Positions 1-8,404 of a stretch of DNA of 33,523 bases are shown here, piece after piece (within the stretch, counting starts at the first letter, position 1; each line of letters begins with the position of its first letter). A program made the translations under genes and the position numbers. A model generated the notes under the pieces. It was given only the letters and a program-made list of their open reading frames with translations. It did no database searches and was not told the DNA's origin. Origin of the DNA: a virus; the IMG/VR virus record IMGVR_UViG_3300027859_000049, positions 1-33,523 of that record; one strand, 5' to 3'.

Positions 1-1344
1 AAGCCATCTATCTATGACAAAGATTCTATGAAGCCTATAGACTTTGATGCTATGGACAAACGTATAGATGATGCAGTTAACTTTGATCTTGCAAATCCAT
101 TACCCTCTATGAACTTTAAGGATGATGAATATGCAGCAAGTACTTACGATGAAGTGCAACCTTTAGAGGGCGCAGACACATACAAAGCTAGAAGGATAAC
201 AGCACAAGGTATCAACGACACTATCAAAGGGCTTATGGATACAGAACAAAGACAGGCAGACATAAAGCAAGCTGTTAATAAAACTATAGAAAGTCTGAAG
301 TCTGCTGATGCTAACGTACCTTATGTAATACAAGCAGGAGATACTCTATCAGATATAGCTGCTAAGACAGGCACTACTGTACAAGACTTAGTTAAAAGAA
401 ATAATATAAAAGACAAAAACAAAATATACACTGGTAACCAATTAATAATACCTACAGATAAAACTGTAAAGTCTAAAGAAGAGGTTGTTAATAATCTTGT
501 TGAAAATTATGAACTAAGGATATCCACTAGGGGTGATGAAGACCCTCAAAGAAAGTTCAACCAGTCTGGTGTACCTTTGGATCAAAGAGTATATGAACCT
601 GAAGATATGAGTGGCTTTGGTGGTATGGGTCCAGACCCAAGTGTAGGACAGGGTATAATGACACCTAGTGCTTCTGTACCAACAATAGAAAACAGTCTAT
701 CTGATGATGACTTAGGTATACCTGATACAGATAACTATATGGGCTACCTACCTCCAACTCCTGCACAGGCAATACTAGACAAGATTTCTGTAGGGGAAGG
801 GGCTACGCCTGAAGGTTTACAGAGACAAGAAAGTTTAGGCATAGGTACAACACCTTATGATATGGTCTTGGCTTATGGTAGCCTTGCAGCACCTGATAAA
901 CCTATAACACAAATGACTCTTCAAGAAGTCTTTAACTTTCAAAAAGAACTTATTAAAGCATCTAAAGGTAAGATTAGTGGAACTAAGTTAGGCTCTAGTG
1001 CGGTTGGTAAATATCAATTACTTAAAAGTCAATTATTTGGACCTAAAGGTACACCAGCAAAACCCCAAAAGAATTACTGGGCAGACAAACTTAACCTTAC
1101 TCCAGATATGATTTTTACCCCAGCTTTACAGGAAAAAATTGGAAGACAGGCTTTAAAAGAAACAGGCTATAATAATTACTTAAAGGGTAAAAAATCACAA
1201 AAGGCTTTACTAGATCGTATGTCAGATATATGGGTATCCATAGAAGGAAGTACATCTGGTCAGCCAATAAAAACAAGTCAATCTGAATTGGCCTCCATAC
1301 TAGATACAGTTCAGCCTGACTATATGAACTTAGGAACACGTTGA
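1..1344 (+). CDS. LysM plus lambda-R-like (GH104) lysozyme/transglycosylase, 5' end cut by window
   Basis: The frame is open from base 1, and the first Met (base 28) has no ribosome binding site, so the N-terminus probably lies outside the window. Numbering from that Met, a LysM peptidoglycan-binding domain spans about residues 98-142 (QAGDTLSDIA to QLIIP). The C-terminal part, from about 250 to 425, resembles the phage lambda R lytic transglycosylase (GH104 family): a candidate catalytic Glu257 in SVGEGA, then AVGKYQLL (325-332, compare GAGRYQLL in lambda R) and DRMSDIWVSI (396-405, compare DRCSNIWASL). It should cleave peptidoglycan glycan strands. The stop overlaps the start of a holin-like membrane protein, which fits a lysis pair. 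The long acidic N-terminal region and the virion genes downstream also allow a virion-associated lysozyme used at entry. The domain calls are firm; the role is inferred. Confidence 0.82.
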   Translation, partial: KPSIYDKDSMKPIDFDAMDKRIDDAVNFDLANPLPSMNFKDDEYAASTYDEVQPLEGADTYKARRITAQGINDTIKGLMDTEQRQADIKQAVNKTIESLKSADANVPYVIQAGDTLSDIAAKTGTTVQDLVKRNNIKDKNKIYTGNQLIIPTDKTVKSKEEVVNNLVENYELRISTRGDEDPQRKFNQSGVPLDQRVYEPEDMSGFGGMGPDPSVGQGIMTPSASVPTIENSLSDDDLGIPDTDNYMGYLPPTPAQAILDKISVGEGATPEGLQRQESLGIGTTPYDMVLAYGSLAAPDKPITQMTLQEVFNFQKELIKASKGKISGTKLGSSAVGKYQLLKSQLFGPKGTPAKPQKNYWADKLNLTPDMIFTPALQEKIGRQALKETGYNNYLKGKKSQKALLDRMSDIWVSIEGSTSGQPIKTSQSELASILDTVQPDYMNLGTR

Positions 1345-1790
1345 TGTTTGGACTCCCACTAGAACTAATAACAATGCTTGGCTCCACCGTACTAGGTGGG
1401 GTGATGTCCATATGGGGACAGAGCATGAAGATGAAACAGGAGCAGAATAAGATGCTCATGGAACGTGCCAACGCTAATGCAAGCTTTGCAGCAGAGGCAC
1501 GTAACGCTGGAAAGAACGACAAACACTTTGCATGGACGAGAAGACTTATTGCATTATCTGCAGTCTTTGCTATAATAGTGTTGCCGAAGTTGGTTGCTGT
1601 GTTCTATCCAGAGGTAGGTGTATACGTAGGTTACACTGAGATACAGGTAGGCTTCCTTGACTTTATCTTCGGACCAGGCGAAGAGGTTATTAAATGGAAG
1701 TATGCACAAGGATTTGTAATAACACCACTAGACACGCACATAGTATCTGCTATAGTAGGCTTATACTTTGGCGCAGGATTTACTAAATAG
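1344..1790 (+). CDS. Three-TM holin-like membrane protein (148 aa)
   Basis: The start is the ATG at 1344, which overlaps the upstream lysozyme stop (TGATG); a TTG one codon earlier is less likely. Three hydrophobic segments are visible: about residues 4-24 (LELITMLGSTVLGGVMSIWG), about 66-86 (RLIALSAVFAIIVLPKLVAVF) and near the C-terminus (HIVSAIVGLYFGAGF). A charged, Met/Lys/Ala-rich helical stretch lies between the first and second. Size, topology and the position right after a lysozyme match 3-TM holins such as the family used for gene-transfer-agent release in Rhodobacter. Its role would be to permeabilise the inner membrane so the lysozyme can reach the wall. No holin-specific residue proves this, and a virion membrane protein is possible. 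Confidence 0.6.
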   Translation: MFGLPLELITMLGSTVLGGVMSIWGQSMKMKQEQNKMLMERANANASFAAEARNAGKNDKHFAWTRRLIALSAVFAIIVLPKLVAVFYPEVGVYVGYTEIQVGFLDFIFGPGEEVIKWKYAQGFVITPLDTHIVSAIVGLYFGAGFTK

Positions 1791-1799
1791 GAAAAGATT

Positions 1800-2321
1800 A
1801 TGGCAGCAGGACGCTTTGATAGACCAATACCAGGAATGTCTATGACTTCACCGTTAGGCAAGTACCCCTATGAACAACCCCCAGAAATGGTGGAAGTTGA
1901 AGAGGTATTTCAGTACTACATAGAAAGAATAACAGATGAAGATGCCATAGATGATATTGCTATGGTGTGTGAAATGGGTGTGCCACTCAAGCCCATCGTA
2001 CAGTCTATGCTAACAGCTAATCAGATGGAGGGTAAACACTCTATAGATGTAAGTCTTATCATAGGACCATACCTACATGTCGTTTTAAAAAATGCAATCA
2101 AGGCACAGACAGGCTTAGATGTAAAAGATGATGATCGTGACTATCAGAAAGAAGTAGATGAAAGAGAGATGCAAAAGTTTAAAGCTCTTACTATGAAGTA
2201 CATATCTGATATTGATAAACAAGGTGACCCAGGAGTAGAACTATTGAAAGATATAGTAGAGCCTGAATCAACAGAAGAACCAGTAGAAGAAAAGCCTATG
2301 GGCTTAATGGCAAAGGGTTAG
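1800..2321 (+). CDS. Unknown phage protein, probable virion-associated (173 aa)
   Basis: Starts at an ATG nine bases after the holin-like gene, preceded by AGGAAAA. The N-terminus is rich in Pro, Gly and Tyr (GRFDRPIPGMSM, PYEQPPEMVEVEE), the middle is helical (residues about 40-110), and the C-terminus is very acidic (EPESTEEPVEEK) and ends GLMAKG. No catalytic motif or membrane segment is visible. It lies between the lysis-like genes and two large probable internal virion proteins and is surely co-transcribed with them. The N-terminal style recalls small conserved proteins near structural genes in marine phages, but I cannot name a family. A scaffold, connector or chaperone role is a guess only. 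Confidence 0.6.
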   Translation: MAAGRFDRPIPGMSMTSPLGKYPYEQPPEMVEVEEVFQYYIERITDEDAIDDIAMVCEMGVPLKPIVQSMLTANQMEGKHSIDVSLIIGPYLHVVLKNAIKAQTGLDVKDDDRDYQKEVDEREMQKFKALTMKYISDIDKQGDPGVELLKDIVEPESTEEPVEEKPMGLMAKG

Positions 2322-2325
2322 TATA

Positions 2326-3804
2326 ATGGCATTTGATTTAAAAGCATTTACAGGACAGCTTGCAAGCGGATTAGCTTCTGATATACGTCAGAGAAGAATT
2401 GATGCTAGAGAGTTTGAAGAAGAGCAGGAAGAGTTAGCTGAACGTAATATTCCTAAAGTATCGAAACAAAAGATGTTAGCAAATCAAGCTGCACAACTAG
2501 GGCAGAGAGCTAGGGCTTTGGGTGCTACTGATGCACAGATACAGAATGCACTGAACTCTGGCATGAATGGTATAGCAGATTTCTACAACAAGCTACAAAA
2601 AACTGTAGAGTCAAAAGGCGTAAAGACTTTAGGTAAGGCTGACATAGATGCTATTGTAAATATGCCAAGCATACCTGATGTAGACTTTGAGTTTGCTGAT
2701 GGTGAATTAGCTGAACAGACACGACAGCTTTATGGTTTCTCTAAGCCAAAGATGGAAAGAGGTGAGACTGATACTAGTGTATTTAAAACACTGTTTGGGT
2801 TTGATGCAAAGGATCGTGCAAAAGAAAGACTACGTAACAGACAGTTGTTTGAGGGTATGACTATTGCTGAAATAAATGCTGCAGCTAGACAGGGTGAGTA
2901 TGAGTCCCTCTTTCCTAATTCCACCATGACATTCACTGATGTTAACTTCTTTGGTAAGAAAGACTTGAGAACTTTTACTAGAGATATAAACTCTGCTATG
3001 AAAGCAGCCGTTACAGATCCTAGTAACAAACTTGCTATTGAACAGGCTGGAATAATTGAAGCTAGTAAGTACGATTTCGTTAATGAAGATTCACAAAACT
3101 TTATGTCCATAGAGAAAAAAGACGAGATTGTAAGTAACGCAGAAAATGAAAAAACTACCCTACTTAAACAAGAAGCTGCAAAACTTATAATACAAAATGC
3201 ACTAGATACTTACCACCTTCCAGACTTACTAAGTAACGAAGCATTTAAGAGAATGGTTGAGACTACTATGGGTACAACTTACTTGAATGAGATACTAGCA
3301 GAAGGTGAAGCAATAGAAGCAAATGAACCAGATCCAATACCATATGATGAAGAAGAATTTGCTGAAGAAGATGCAGGAAATATAGAAGAGTTACTAACAG
3401 CACCAGAAGGAGGAACAGACGATAGCGAACAACCACCAAGCCCAGAAGGTAACCAAGAAGAAACTACCGAAGAGGAAGCGCCCAATACAGAAGATCAAAA
3501 AGCAGCGTTATCTGCAAAAACTTTTCCTAAAAGACCGTCTAGCCTAAGTGCTAATAGGGTAGGATGGGATAGAGACTATAAAGGAAAAGTAAATCCTGAC
3601 ACAGGTAAAGTAATCATTGCACCTCCAAGACCTCCTGAAGGGGGAGAGAAAAGTAAAACGTTAATAACAAGAGGTAGAATCTTAGACAACCCCATAGGGT
3701 CTAAGAAAGTTACCGAGGCTGAATACTGGGATGCAACATATGGTGGCACACACGATCCTTCAACTGGACTACCTTTTGGATATGAAACATTATTAGAGGA
3801 CTAA
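2326..3804 (+). CDS. Unknown, probable internal virion protein (492 aa)
   Basis: Starts at ATG 2326 behind AAGGG and ends one base before the next ATG. Residues 1-90 are strongly helical and charged (GLASDIRQRRIDAREFEEEQ and following), a typical coiled-coil composition. Residues about 320-390 form an extreme Glu/Asp/Pro/Thr-rich linker (for example YDEEEFAEEDAG), probably disordered. The C-terminal 100 residues are Gly/Pro/Lys-rich and end in LPFGYETLLED. No enzyme motif is seen. The pairing with a 1152-aa partner immediately downstream resembles the two large ejection proteins (gp15/gp16) of T7-like phages in arrangement, not in visible sequence. Role inferred from position. Confidence 0.6.
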   Translation: MAFDLKAFTGQLASGLASDIRQRRIDAREFEEEQEELAERNIPKVSKQKMLANQAAQLGQRARALGATDAQIQNALNSGMNGIADFYNKLQKTVESKGVKTLGKADIDAIVNMPSIPDVDFEFADGELAEQTRQLYGFSKPKMERGETDTSVFKTLFGFDAKDRAKERLRNRQLFEGMTIAEINAAARQGEYESLFPNSTMTFTDVNFFGKKDLRTFTRDINSAMKAAVTDPSNKLAIEQAGIIEASKYDFVNEDSQNFMSIEKKDEIVSNAENEKTTLLKQEAAKLIIQNALDTYHLPDLLSNEAFKRMVETTMGTTYLNEILAEGEAIEANEPDPIPYDEEEFAEEDAGNIEELLTAPEGGTDDSEQPPSPEGNQEETTEEEAPNTEDQKAALSAKTFPKRPSSLSANRVGWDRDYKGKVNPDTGKVIIAPPRPPEGGEKSKTLITRGRILDNPIGSKKVTEAEYWDATYGGTHDPSTGLPFGYETLLED

Positions 3805-3805
3805 T

Positions 3806-6800
3806 ATGGCCGACTATTACGAACTATTAAAGAAAGACCAAGAGAGGTTTGGCGATTCCTCCTCACCTATTAATGTGGTAGAAGAAGAGGATGATGAAAT
3901 CCTTGACTCTGGAGCTACCCTAAAGAAGGATGACTTGAAAAAGGGTAGAAACCTAAACGACATACGCACCTATATGATAGGGCGTAAGGGTGTAGACTAT
4001 AAGACGATGGATGCAGATCAAGCTGTTGATGATTATGTAGAACACCTGCGCTTCTTCAATGCTAACACTGTTTCTACTGCAGGTGAGGTACGCTATATTA
4101 ATAAGGCAACCCCAGAACAAAAAGAGGCAGCTAGAAGAGCATATGAACTATACGATAGGCTAGGTAATGTATTTGTAAATGATGGCGTTGCAGGTGCAGT
4201 AGATGGTGTCAAGGATTATATCTTTGCTGCAGCTACAGATCCTACTAACTACATAGGTGTAGCTACTGGTGGTATAGCACGTGCTTTGGCAGGTGGTTCA
4301 AGATTGTTTGGTAAAAAAGTTATTGCTGACTCTGTACGTAGAGTTCGTATGGAAGCTATAGCTAGTGGCGCTAACAAAGAAGCTGCAAATAAAGCTGCTG
4401 AAAAGGCAGGTAAAGAGGCAATCAAGAGAGCAGTAGCTGCTGGTGTAGGTAAAAGAAAAGCTGCTAAGGTAGGAGAGCAAGTAAAGGATCGTGTCTATAG
4501 AGATGGACGTAGAGCGTTGGTCAAGCAAGCTATGGACGAAGAGCAGCAAAGCTTACTTGATAGAGCTAGTGGCAAAGCTCTCAAGGCTACCCTTGGTATA
4601 GATGCTGGAGCAGCAATGCTTCAGGATGTTATGGTGCAAAGTGCTGAGATGGAAGTTGGCGCACAAGAGAAGTACAGTGCTATGCAGACAGGGTTATCTG
4701 CTTTACTTGGTGGCGTAGCAGCAGGAGCGCAGTTAGGCTTTGGACAATTCAAGGGTGCATCAGGACTAGCTGATGAAAGTGATCCTATTGAGCGTGTATC
4801 AAGGATCGCAGTAGAAGAGATGTCTCCTATATTCAAAAAGAAAGATATGAAAACTGTATCTGCTGCCATGAAGAAAGAGATAAAAAATTGGAATAGAAAA
4901 GTAGAGGATGGTCAGGATGCTACAACTTCAACCATGCCAGCCGACTTAATCAAACATATAATGCTAGGCGAAGATAACAGGGGAGGACTAGCTAAGATAT
5001 TCAAAGACAAAAAGATGCGTCTATCTCGTAAGAAAACAGTATCAGATGTGATGACTAACGTTGCTACGTTTTTACCAGACAAAGAGCTTGGTGAAATAAA
5101 TAAACTTATGAGACAACATACAGGTCTTAGCATAGGGGAGACTGCAACAGACGGTACACAGTTAGGAAATTTCTTAGCTAAAGATATAAGTGCTGCTGGT
5201 CAGACCTTGAATGTAATGAGCCAAGTGCGTAGACAGCTAGATTCCAGTATAGTTGCTGCTAGTGAAAGACTTACAAAGACACTAGATGAAGTAAACACTA
5301 AAGAAGAAATGGGTGTTGAACTTAAGAGAGCCAAGAAAGCAGAAGGGCTAAGGTATGGTCAGTCTGTATGGAAACGTTTGCTTGTGTCCTCCCCTGCTAC
5401 AACAGCAGTTAACGTTGCAGGTTTTGGTCAGTACTACATAGGTCAAACTGTTGCTGACCTGTTTAACTTTACAGGACTAATGACAAAAGGATTGGGTCAA
5501 CTATCTCTAGGTAGAACAGCAGGAGCTACAGAAACATTTAAACGTGCAAGAGCTTTGACTGCTATACAAGCACAGAAGTTGAGAAACTTTGCAGATCCCT
5601 ATACTACCCATGATACCTACATGAAGCTACTAGATGAACACCAAGATGCACGTAAGCTTCTCTTTGAAACTGTCTCTGGTGGCATAGACATAAAAGCTGA
5701 TAGGTATGGTATAGACCCGAAGAACAAACTATATAGAAACATAGAAGCTGGTGCTAATGCTGCTGCTGATGCTTCAGGTGTACGTGTACAGGATAGCTTT
5801 ACCAAGTCTCAGATGTTTATAACAGAGATAGATAAATATTTACGTATCTCTAAAGATGTTACCCTGAAAGAAGCGTTGATGTCTGAAGAAGATCTTATAG
5901 ATGATAACGTAATGCAAGCTGCACTAGATGCAACTCTCAAGTCAGTGTACTCAAAAGACTACACATCAAAGGATCAACCACAGTTACTAAGATCTACAGC
6001 TAAGTTAGTTGAGACAGTATCAAACACACCTGGCATAGGTACTATACTACCCTTCGGTAGGTTTATGAATAATGTGGTTGCCACATCTTATCAGTGGTCT
6101 ATCTTTGCATCCCCTGATTATGCGGTTAATGTTCTTAGGCGTATGATGAAAGGTGAAAAGGCATCCTTACAAGAGGGTGAGGCATTAGCTCGTATGCTTG
6201 TAGGAACTACTGGTGCTATCATGGCTATGGAGTATGACAAGTCTAGACAGGAAAAGAAACTAGGTGTGTATGAAGTTGAAGGACCAGGTGGTGCTATCAT
6301 TGATGCTAAGAATACATTTCCATTCTCTATATTCCTTGCTGTAGGCAGGGTATTAAACATAAGACAACAAGGACAGGAAGTACCTAAAGAGTTGATACAA
6401 GAGATAGGTACTCAGCTTGCTATTGGTCAGGTATCACGTGACTTCCAGTTTGCTAACGACTTGAACCATGTACTAGACGTTGTAATAAATCAAGAGGAAT
6501 CTACCAGAGGTGATGGTATACATGCTTTCGCTAAGGCTGGAGGTAATCTACTTGCTGGTGTGACTAGACCACTGGATGCTATCAATAAGATAACAGGCTT
6601 CGCTATGGGTACAGACACAGCCAAAGATGTAAGACAGGCTGAAGGTCTTAATGTATTCACACAGAGCGCAACTAAATATGTAGATAATATATTTGAAATA
6701 CTTTCTGATAGAACAGAGGCTGTGACTGGTGAGGAACTAAGAGTAGCAAGCAGAGAAGGTGAAGTGTATGACGCTAACCCTTCTGCCAGGATATACGGAC

Positions 6801-7264
6801 TCACAGTTAAACCCTCTCGTACAGCTACAGAGATAGCCTACTCCATGTCTGAAATGTTTCCTTGGACAGCCAGTGAGCGCACAAAAGTACCTGCATATGA
6901 CAAGATCTATAATACTATTATTGCCCCAATGCTAGAAAAGCAAACAGACTTTCTAATAAGAACTGAAGAGTTTAATGAAGCAACTCTTACAGGCAAAAGA
7001 AGAATGTTGAAAGATGTTGTAGCTACAACAAAAGCTAAACTAAGAACAGAAATGGAAAAAGGTTACTTAGGAGCAGACAGTAAAAGACTTCGCATGGCAG
7101 CTAAAGCAATGGCAGTTGAAAAGCCAATAAGAAAAGAAGCTCTTAGTATAATGAAAGAGCAATACGGGGTAGACGCAGACATTAGAGACTTTAGTATTGC
7201 AGAGTCTGATACATTCATGGATATAGTTGATCATCTTAAAGAAATGTATGATGTGTTAGATTAG
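3806..7264 (+). CDS. Giant probable internal virion / DNA-ejection protein (1152 aa)
   Basis: The longest gene in the window and the last of the rightward late block; the start ATG 3806 follows AGAGGA and the previous stop. After an acidic N-terminus (about 1-50) come Ala/Lys/Arg-rich amphipathic helices (about 175-255, for example NKEAANKAAEKAGKEAIKRA). A Gly/Ala-rich hydrophobic stretch follows at about 293-315 (LSALLGGVAAGAQLGFG). The central region around 525-565 contains LLVSSPATTAVNVAGFGQYY, and about 745-760 contains ILPFGRFMNNVVATSYQW. Such alternation of amphipathic helices and membrane-like stretches suits ejection proteins that span the envelope during infection, like T7 gp16. No lytic motif is present; peptidoglycan cleavage may be supplied by the lysozyme four genes upstream. 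Function is inferred from size, composition and context. Confidence 0.65.
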   Translation: MADYYELLKKDQERFGDSSSPINVVEEEDDEILDSGATLKKDDLKKGRNLNDIRTYMIGRKGVDYKTMDADQAVDDYVEHLRFFNANTVSTAGEVRYINKATPEQKEAARRAYELYDRLGNVFVNDGVAGAVDGVKDYIFAAATDPTNYIGVATGGIARALAGGSRLFGKKVIADSVRRVRMEAIASGANKEAANKAAEKAGKEAIKRAVAAGVGKRKAAKVGEQVKDRVYRDGRRALVKQAMDEEQQSLLDRASGKALKATLGIDAGAAMLQDVMVQSAEMEVGAQEKYSAMQTGLSALLGGVAAGAQLGFGQFKGASGLADESDPIERVSRIAVEEMSPIFKKKDMKTVSAAMKKEIKNWNRKVEDGQDATTSTMPADLIKHIMLGEDNRGGLAKIFKDKKMRLSRKKTVSDVMTNVATFLPDKELGEINKLMRQHTGLSIGETATDGTQLGNFLAKDISAAGQTLNVMSQVRRQLDSSIVAASERLTKTLDEVNTKEEMGVELKRAKKAEGLRYGQSVWKRLLVSSPATTAVNVAGFGQYYIGQTVADLFNFTGLMTKGLGQLSLGRTAGATETFKRARALTAIQAQKLRNFADPYTTHDTYMKLLDEHQDARKLLFETVSGGIDIKADRYGIDPKNKLYRNIEAGANAAADASGVRVQDSFTKSQMFITEIDKYLRISKDVTLKEALMSEEDLIDDNVMQAALDATLKSVYSKDYTSKDQPQLLRSTAKLVETVSNTPGIGTILPFGRFMNNVVATSYQWSIFASPDYAVNVLRRMMKGEKASLQEGEALARMLVGTTGAIMAMEYDKSRQEKKLGVYEVEGPGGAIIDAKNTFPFSIFLAVGRVLNIRQQGQEVPKELIQEIGTQLAIGQVSRDFQFANDLNHVLDVVINQEESTRGDGIHAFAKAGGNLLAGVTRPLDAINKITGFAMGTDTAKDVRQAEGLNVFTQSATKYVDNIFEILSDRTEAVTGEELRVASREGEVYDANPSARIYGLTVKPSRTATEIAYSMSEMFPWTASERTKVPAYDKIYNTIIAPMLEKQTDFLIRTEEFNEATLTGKRRMLKDVVATTKAKLRTEMEKGYLGADSKRLRMAAKAMAVEKPIRKEALSIMKEQYGVDADIRDFSIAESDTFMDIVDHLKEMYDVLD

Positions 7265-7287
7265 GTAGAGTAACACACTAAAAGAAG

Positions 7288-7311
7288 GGGCCGCTTGATG
7301 CGGCCCTTTTT
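7288..7311. terminator. Bidirectional intrinsic terminator
   Basis: A GC-rich stem GGGCCGC / GCGGCCC with loop TTGAT is followed by TTTTT on the plus strand. It is preceded by an A-rich run (AAAAGAA), which gives a weaker T run on the minus strand. It sits between the end of the rightward late block (stop at 7264) and the stop of the last leftward gene (7310-7312, inside the T run), so it can stop convergent transcripts from both sides. Confidence 0.92.
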
Positions 7312-7489
7312 ATTTCCAGTATAACAATAAGAATGTATCACAAGTATTACAACTAAAGTTACTAACTATGTAATCATCCTCTCCATCGTGGTCACCACCT
7401 TGTATCATCTCAGTGTCACACTTAGGACATATTATCTTTCCTTTACGTTTAGCCTCCATGTATTCTTTAGCCTCACGCTCTAGGTCCAT
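7310..7489 (-). CDS. Small zinc-ribbon protein (59 aa)
   Basis: Last gene of the leftward block. The ATG at 7489 overlaps the upstream stop (TGATG); a TTG one codon earlier is less likely. The basic, helical N-terminus (DLEREAKEYMEAKRKGK) leads into two Cys pairs, CPKC and CNTC, about 26 residues apart, which looks like a zinc ribbon. The C-terminus is hydrophobic (FLLLYWK). Small zinc ribbons bind nucleic acid or protein; nothing narrows it further. The stop codon lies within the T run of the terminator. Confidence 0.7.
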   Translation of the reverse strand: MDLEREAKEYMEAKRKGKIICPKCDTEMIQGGDHDGEDDYIVSNFSCNTCDTFLLLYWK

Positions 7490-8079
7490 CAAGCTGCCTT
7501 TTCTAAATTTACAGATATTTTATTTAGTATATCTTTAGCCTGTTCTATGCTAATCTTAAACCATTCACCTCTTTGTTCTTCAGCTATCTTAGCTGCTGCT
7601 TTATGTGCTTGTCCTTCTGATACACGTCTATTGTTGGATACAACCGTATGCTCTAGTGAGTAGTCTCTGAAAGGACTGCTAGTCTGATAGCCATTACACC
7701 TATCGTCAGCATCTATAGCCATGCCTATCTTAACCCAGCCAGGCCAAGCAGGATTAGTTATGGCATACACGTAACCCTCTTTAATAGAGTCTAACTTATA
7801 CGTACCATCAAAGGCTGCATCCTCAAAAGTTTTGTATTTCCCAGGCTTGTATAGTGGGTGTCTTTTTGAGATGTACTTACCATTTACGAACATCCTTTGC
7901 TTATTGAAATTCTCAGCATAGCCACGCTGTTCTTTTTTATAACAAGTTTCACATTTAAATTCACCTTTGCTTTGACGATGCCTAGCCCAATTAACATCAG
8001 GAACTAGTTCTACATCACAGGCTATGCAATGTTTAATCTTTTTGTGTCTCTGAGTAACATAATTTGCAGGTCGTGCCAT
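7489..8079 (-). CDS. Zinc-finger plus GIY-YIG-like (T5orf172/MUG113-type) protein
   Basis: Starts at ATG 8079 behind GGAGG. Residues 18-46 hold two Cys pairs (CIAC and CETC), a probable zinc-binding domain. The C-terminal half has the order of a GIY-YIG-type domain: YVYAIT (103-108, the GIY position), VKIGMA (116-121, the YIG position), Arg127, YQTSSP, a Glu-containing helix SEGQAHKAAAK and GEWF (171-174). This matches T5orf172/MUG113 proteins, which are divergent members of the GIY-YIG nuclease superfamily. It may be a DNA endonuclease, either freestanding homing-like or acting on host or competitor DNA, but many family members are uncharacterised. It overlaps the next gene by one base and lies at the promoter-distal end of the early block. 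Confidence 0.78.
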   Translation of the reverse strand: MARPANYVTQRHKKIKHCIACDVELVPDVNWARHRQSKGEFKCETCYKKEQRGYAENFNKQRMFVNGKYISKRHPLYKPGKYKTFEDAAFDGTYKLDSIKEGYVYAITNPAWPGWVKIGMAIDADDRCNGYQTSSPFRDYSLEHTVVSNNRRVSEGQAHKAAAKIAEEQRGEWFKISIEQAKDILNKISVNLEKAA

Positions 8080-8080
8080 T

Positions 8081-8278
8081 CTATACCTCCTGTGGTATTT
8101 GAGTACACCATACCCAGTAGTCTGCTTCCCACATAGCCTTGGGTCTAGTAGCCTCTAGATAATCACTACGTTCAGTTGCAGCTTCATTGCACTGCTCTCT
8201 ACTTTCGTATAAGATATTGTCACTCATAATCATTGGCTCTTCATTGAATATAAAGAGTGCTACTAAAACCCAAGCCAT
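8081..8278 (-). CDS. Small N-terminally hydrophobic two-Cys protein (65 aa)
   Basis: The N-terminus WVLVALFIFN is hydrophobic, like a weak signal or anchor, and is followed by a short soluble part with Cys30 (YESREQC) and Cys58 (YWVWC). The same plan (hydrophobic start, aromatic-x-(S/T)-x-(E/D)-x-C, about 25-32 residues, aromatic-rich Cys) occurs in the proteins at 20537-20764 and 31701-31907, so the three look like paralogues. Periplasmic location and a disulphide are inferred. It starts three bases after the preceding stop. Function unknown. Confidence 0.6.
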   Translation of the reverse strand: MAWVLVALFIFNEEPMIMSDNILYESREQCNEAATERSDYLEATRPKAMWEADYWVWCTQIPQEV

Positions 8279-8281
8279 ATA

Positions 8282-8395
8282 CTATTCCTTTGCTTCTGTG
8301 TAGTGATCTACTTTGTCTGACACCCAAGGTGTAATCTTTCCTGCAATATCTGGTATTACTAAGAAAGCGATTAGTGCTGCTATTATTGCGTCCAT
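8282..8395 (-). CDS. Tiny single-TM protein (37 aa)
   Basis: ATG at 8395 with AGGAG seven bases upstream, directly after the RNR gene. Residues 2-17 (DAIIAALIAFLVIPDI) form one hydrophobic segment, followed by a charged tail. Spacing to both neighbours is tight, and the ribosome binding site is good for so short a frame. Its function is unknown; it is one of several tiny membrane proteins in this block. Confidence 0.55.
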   Translation of the reverse strand: MDAIIAALIAFLVIPDIAGKITPWVSDKVDHYTEAKE

Positions 8396-8404
8396 ATTTG
8401 ACTC

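Noticed and set aside
1115-1522. 135-codon minus-strand frame across the lysozyme/holin junction
   Set aside because: Antisense shadow of two genes with clear domains; no ribosome binding site or sensible protein features.
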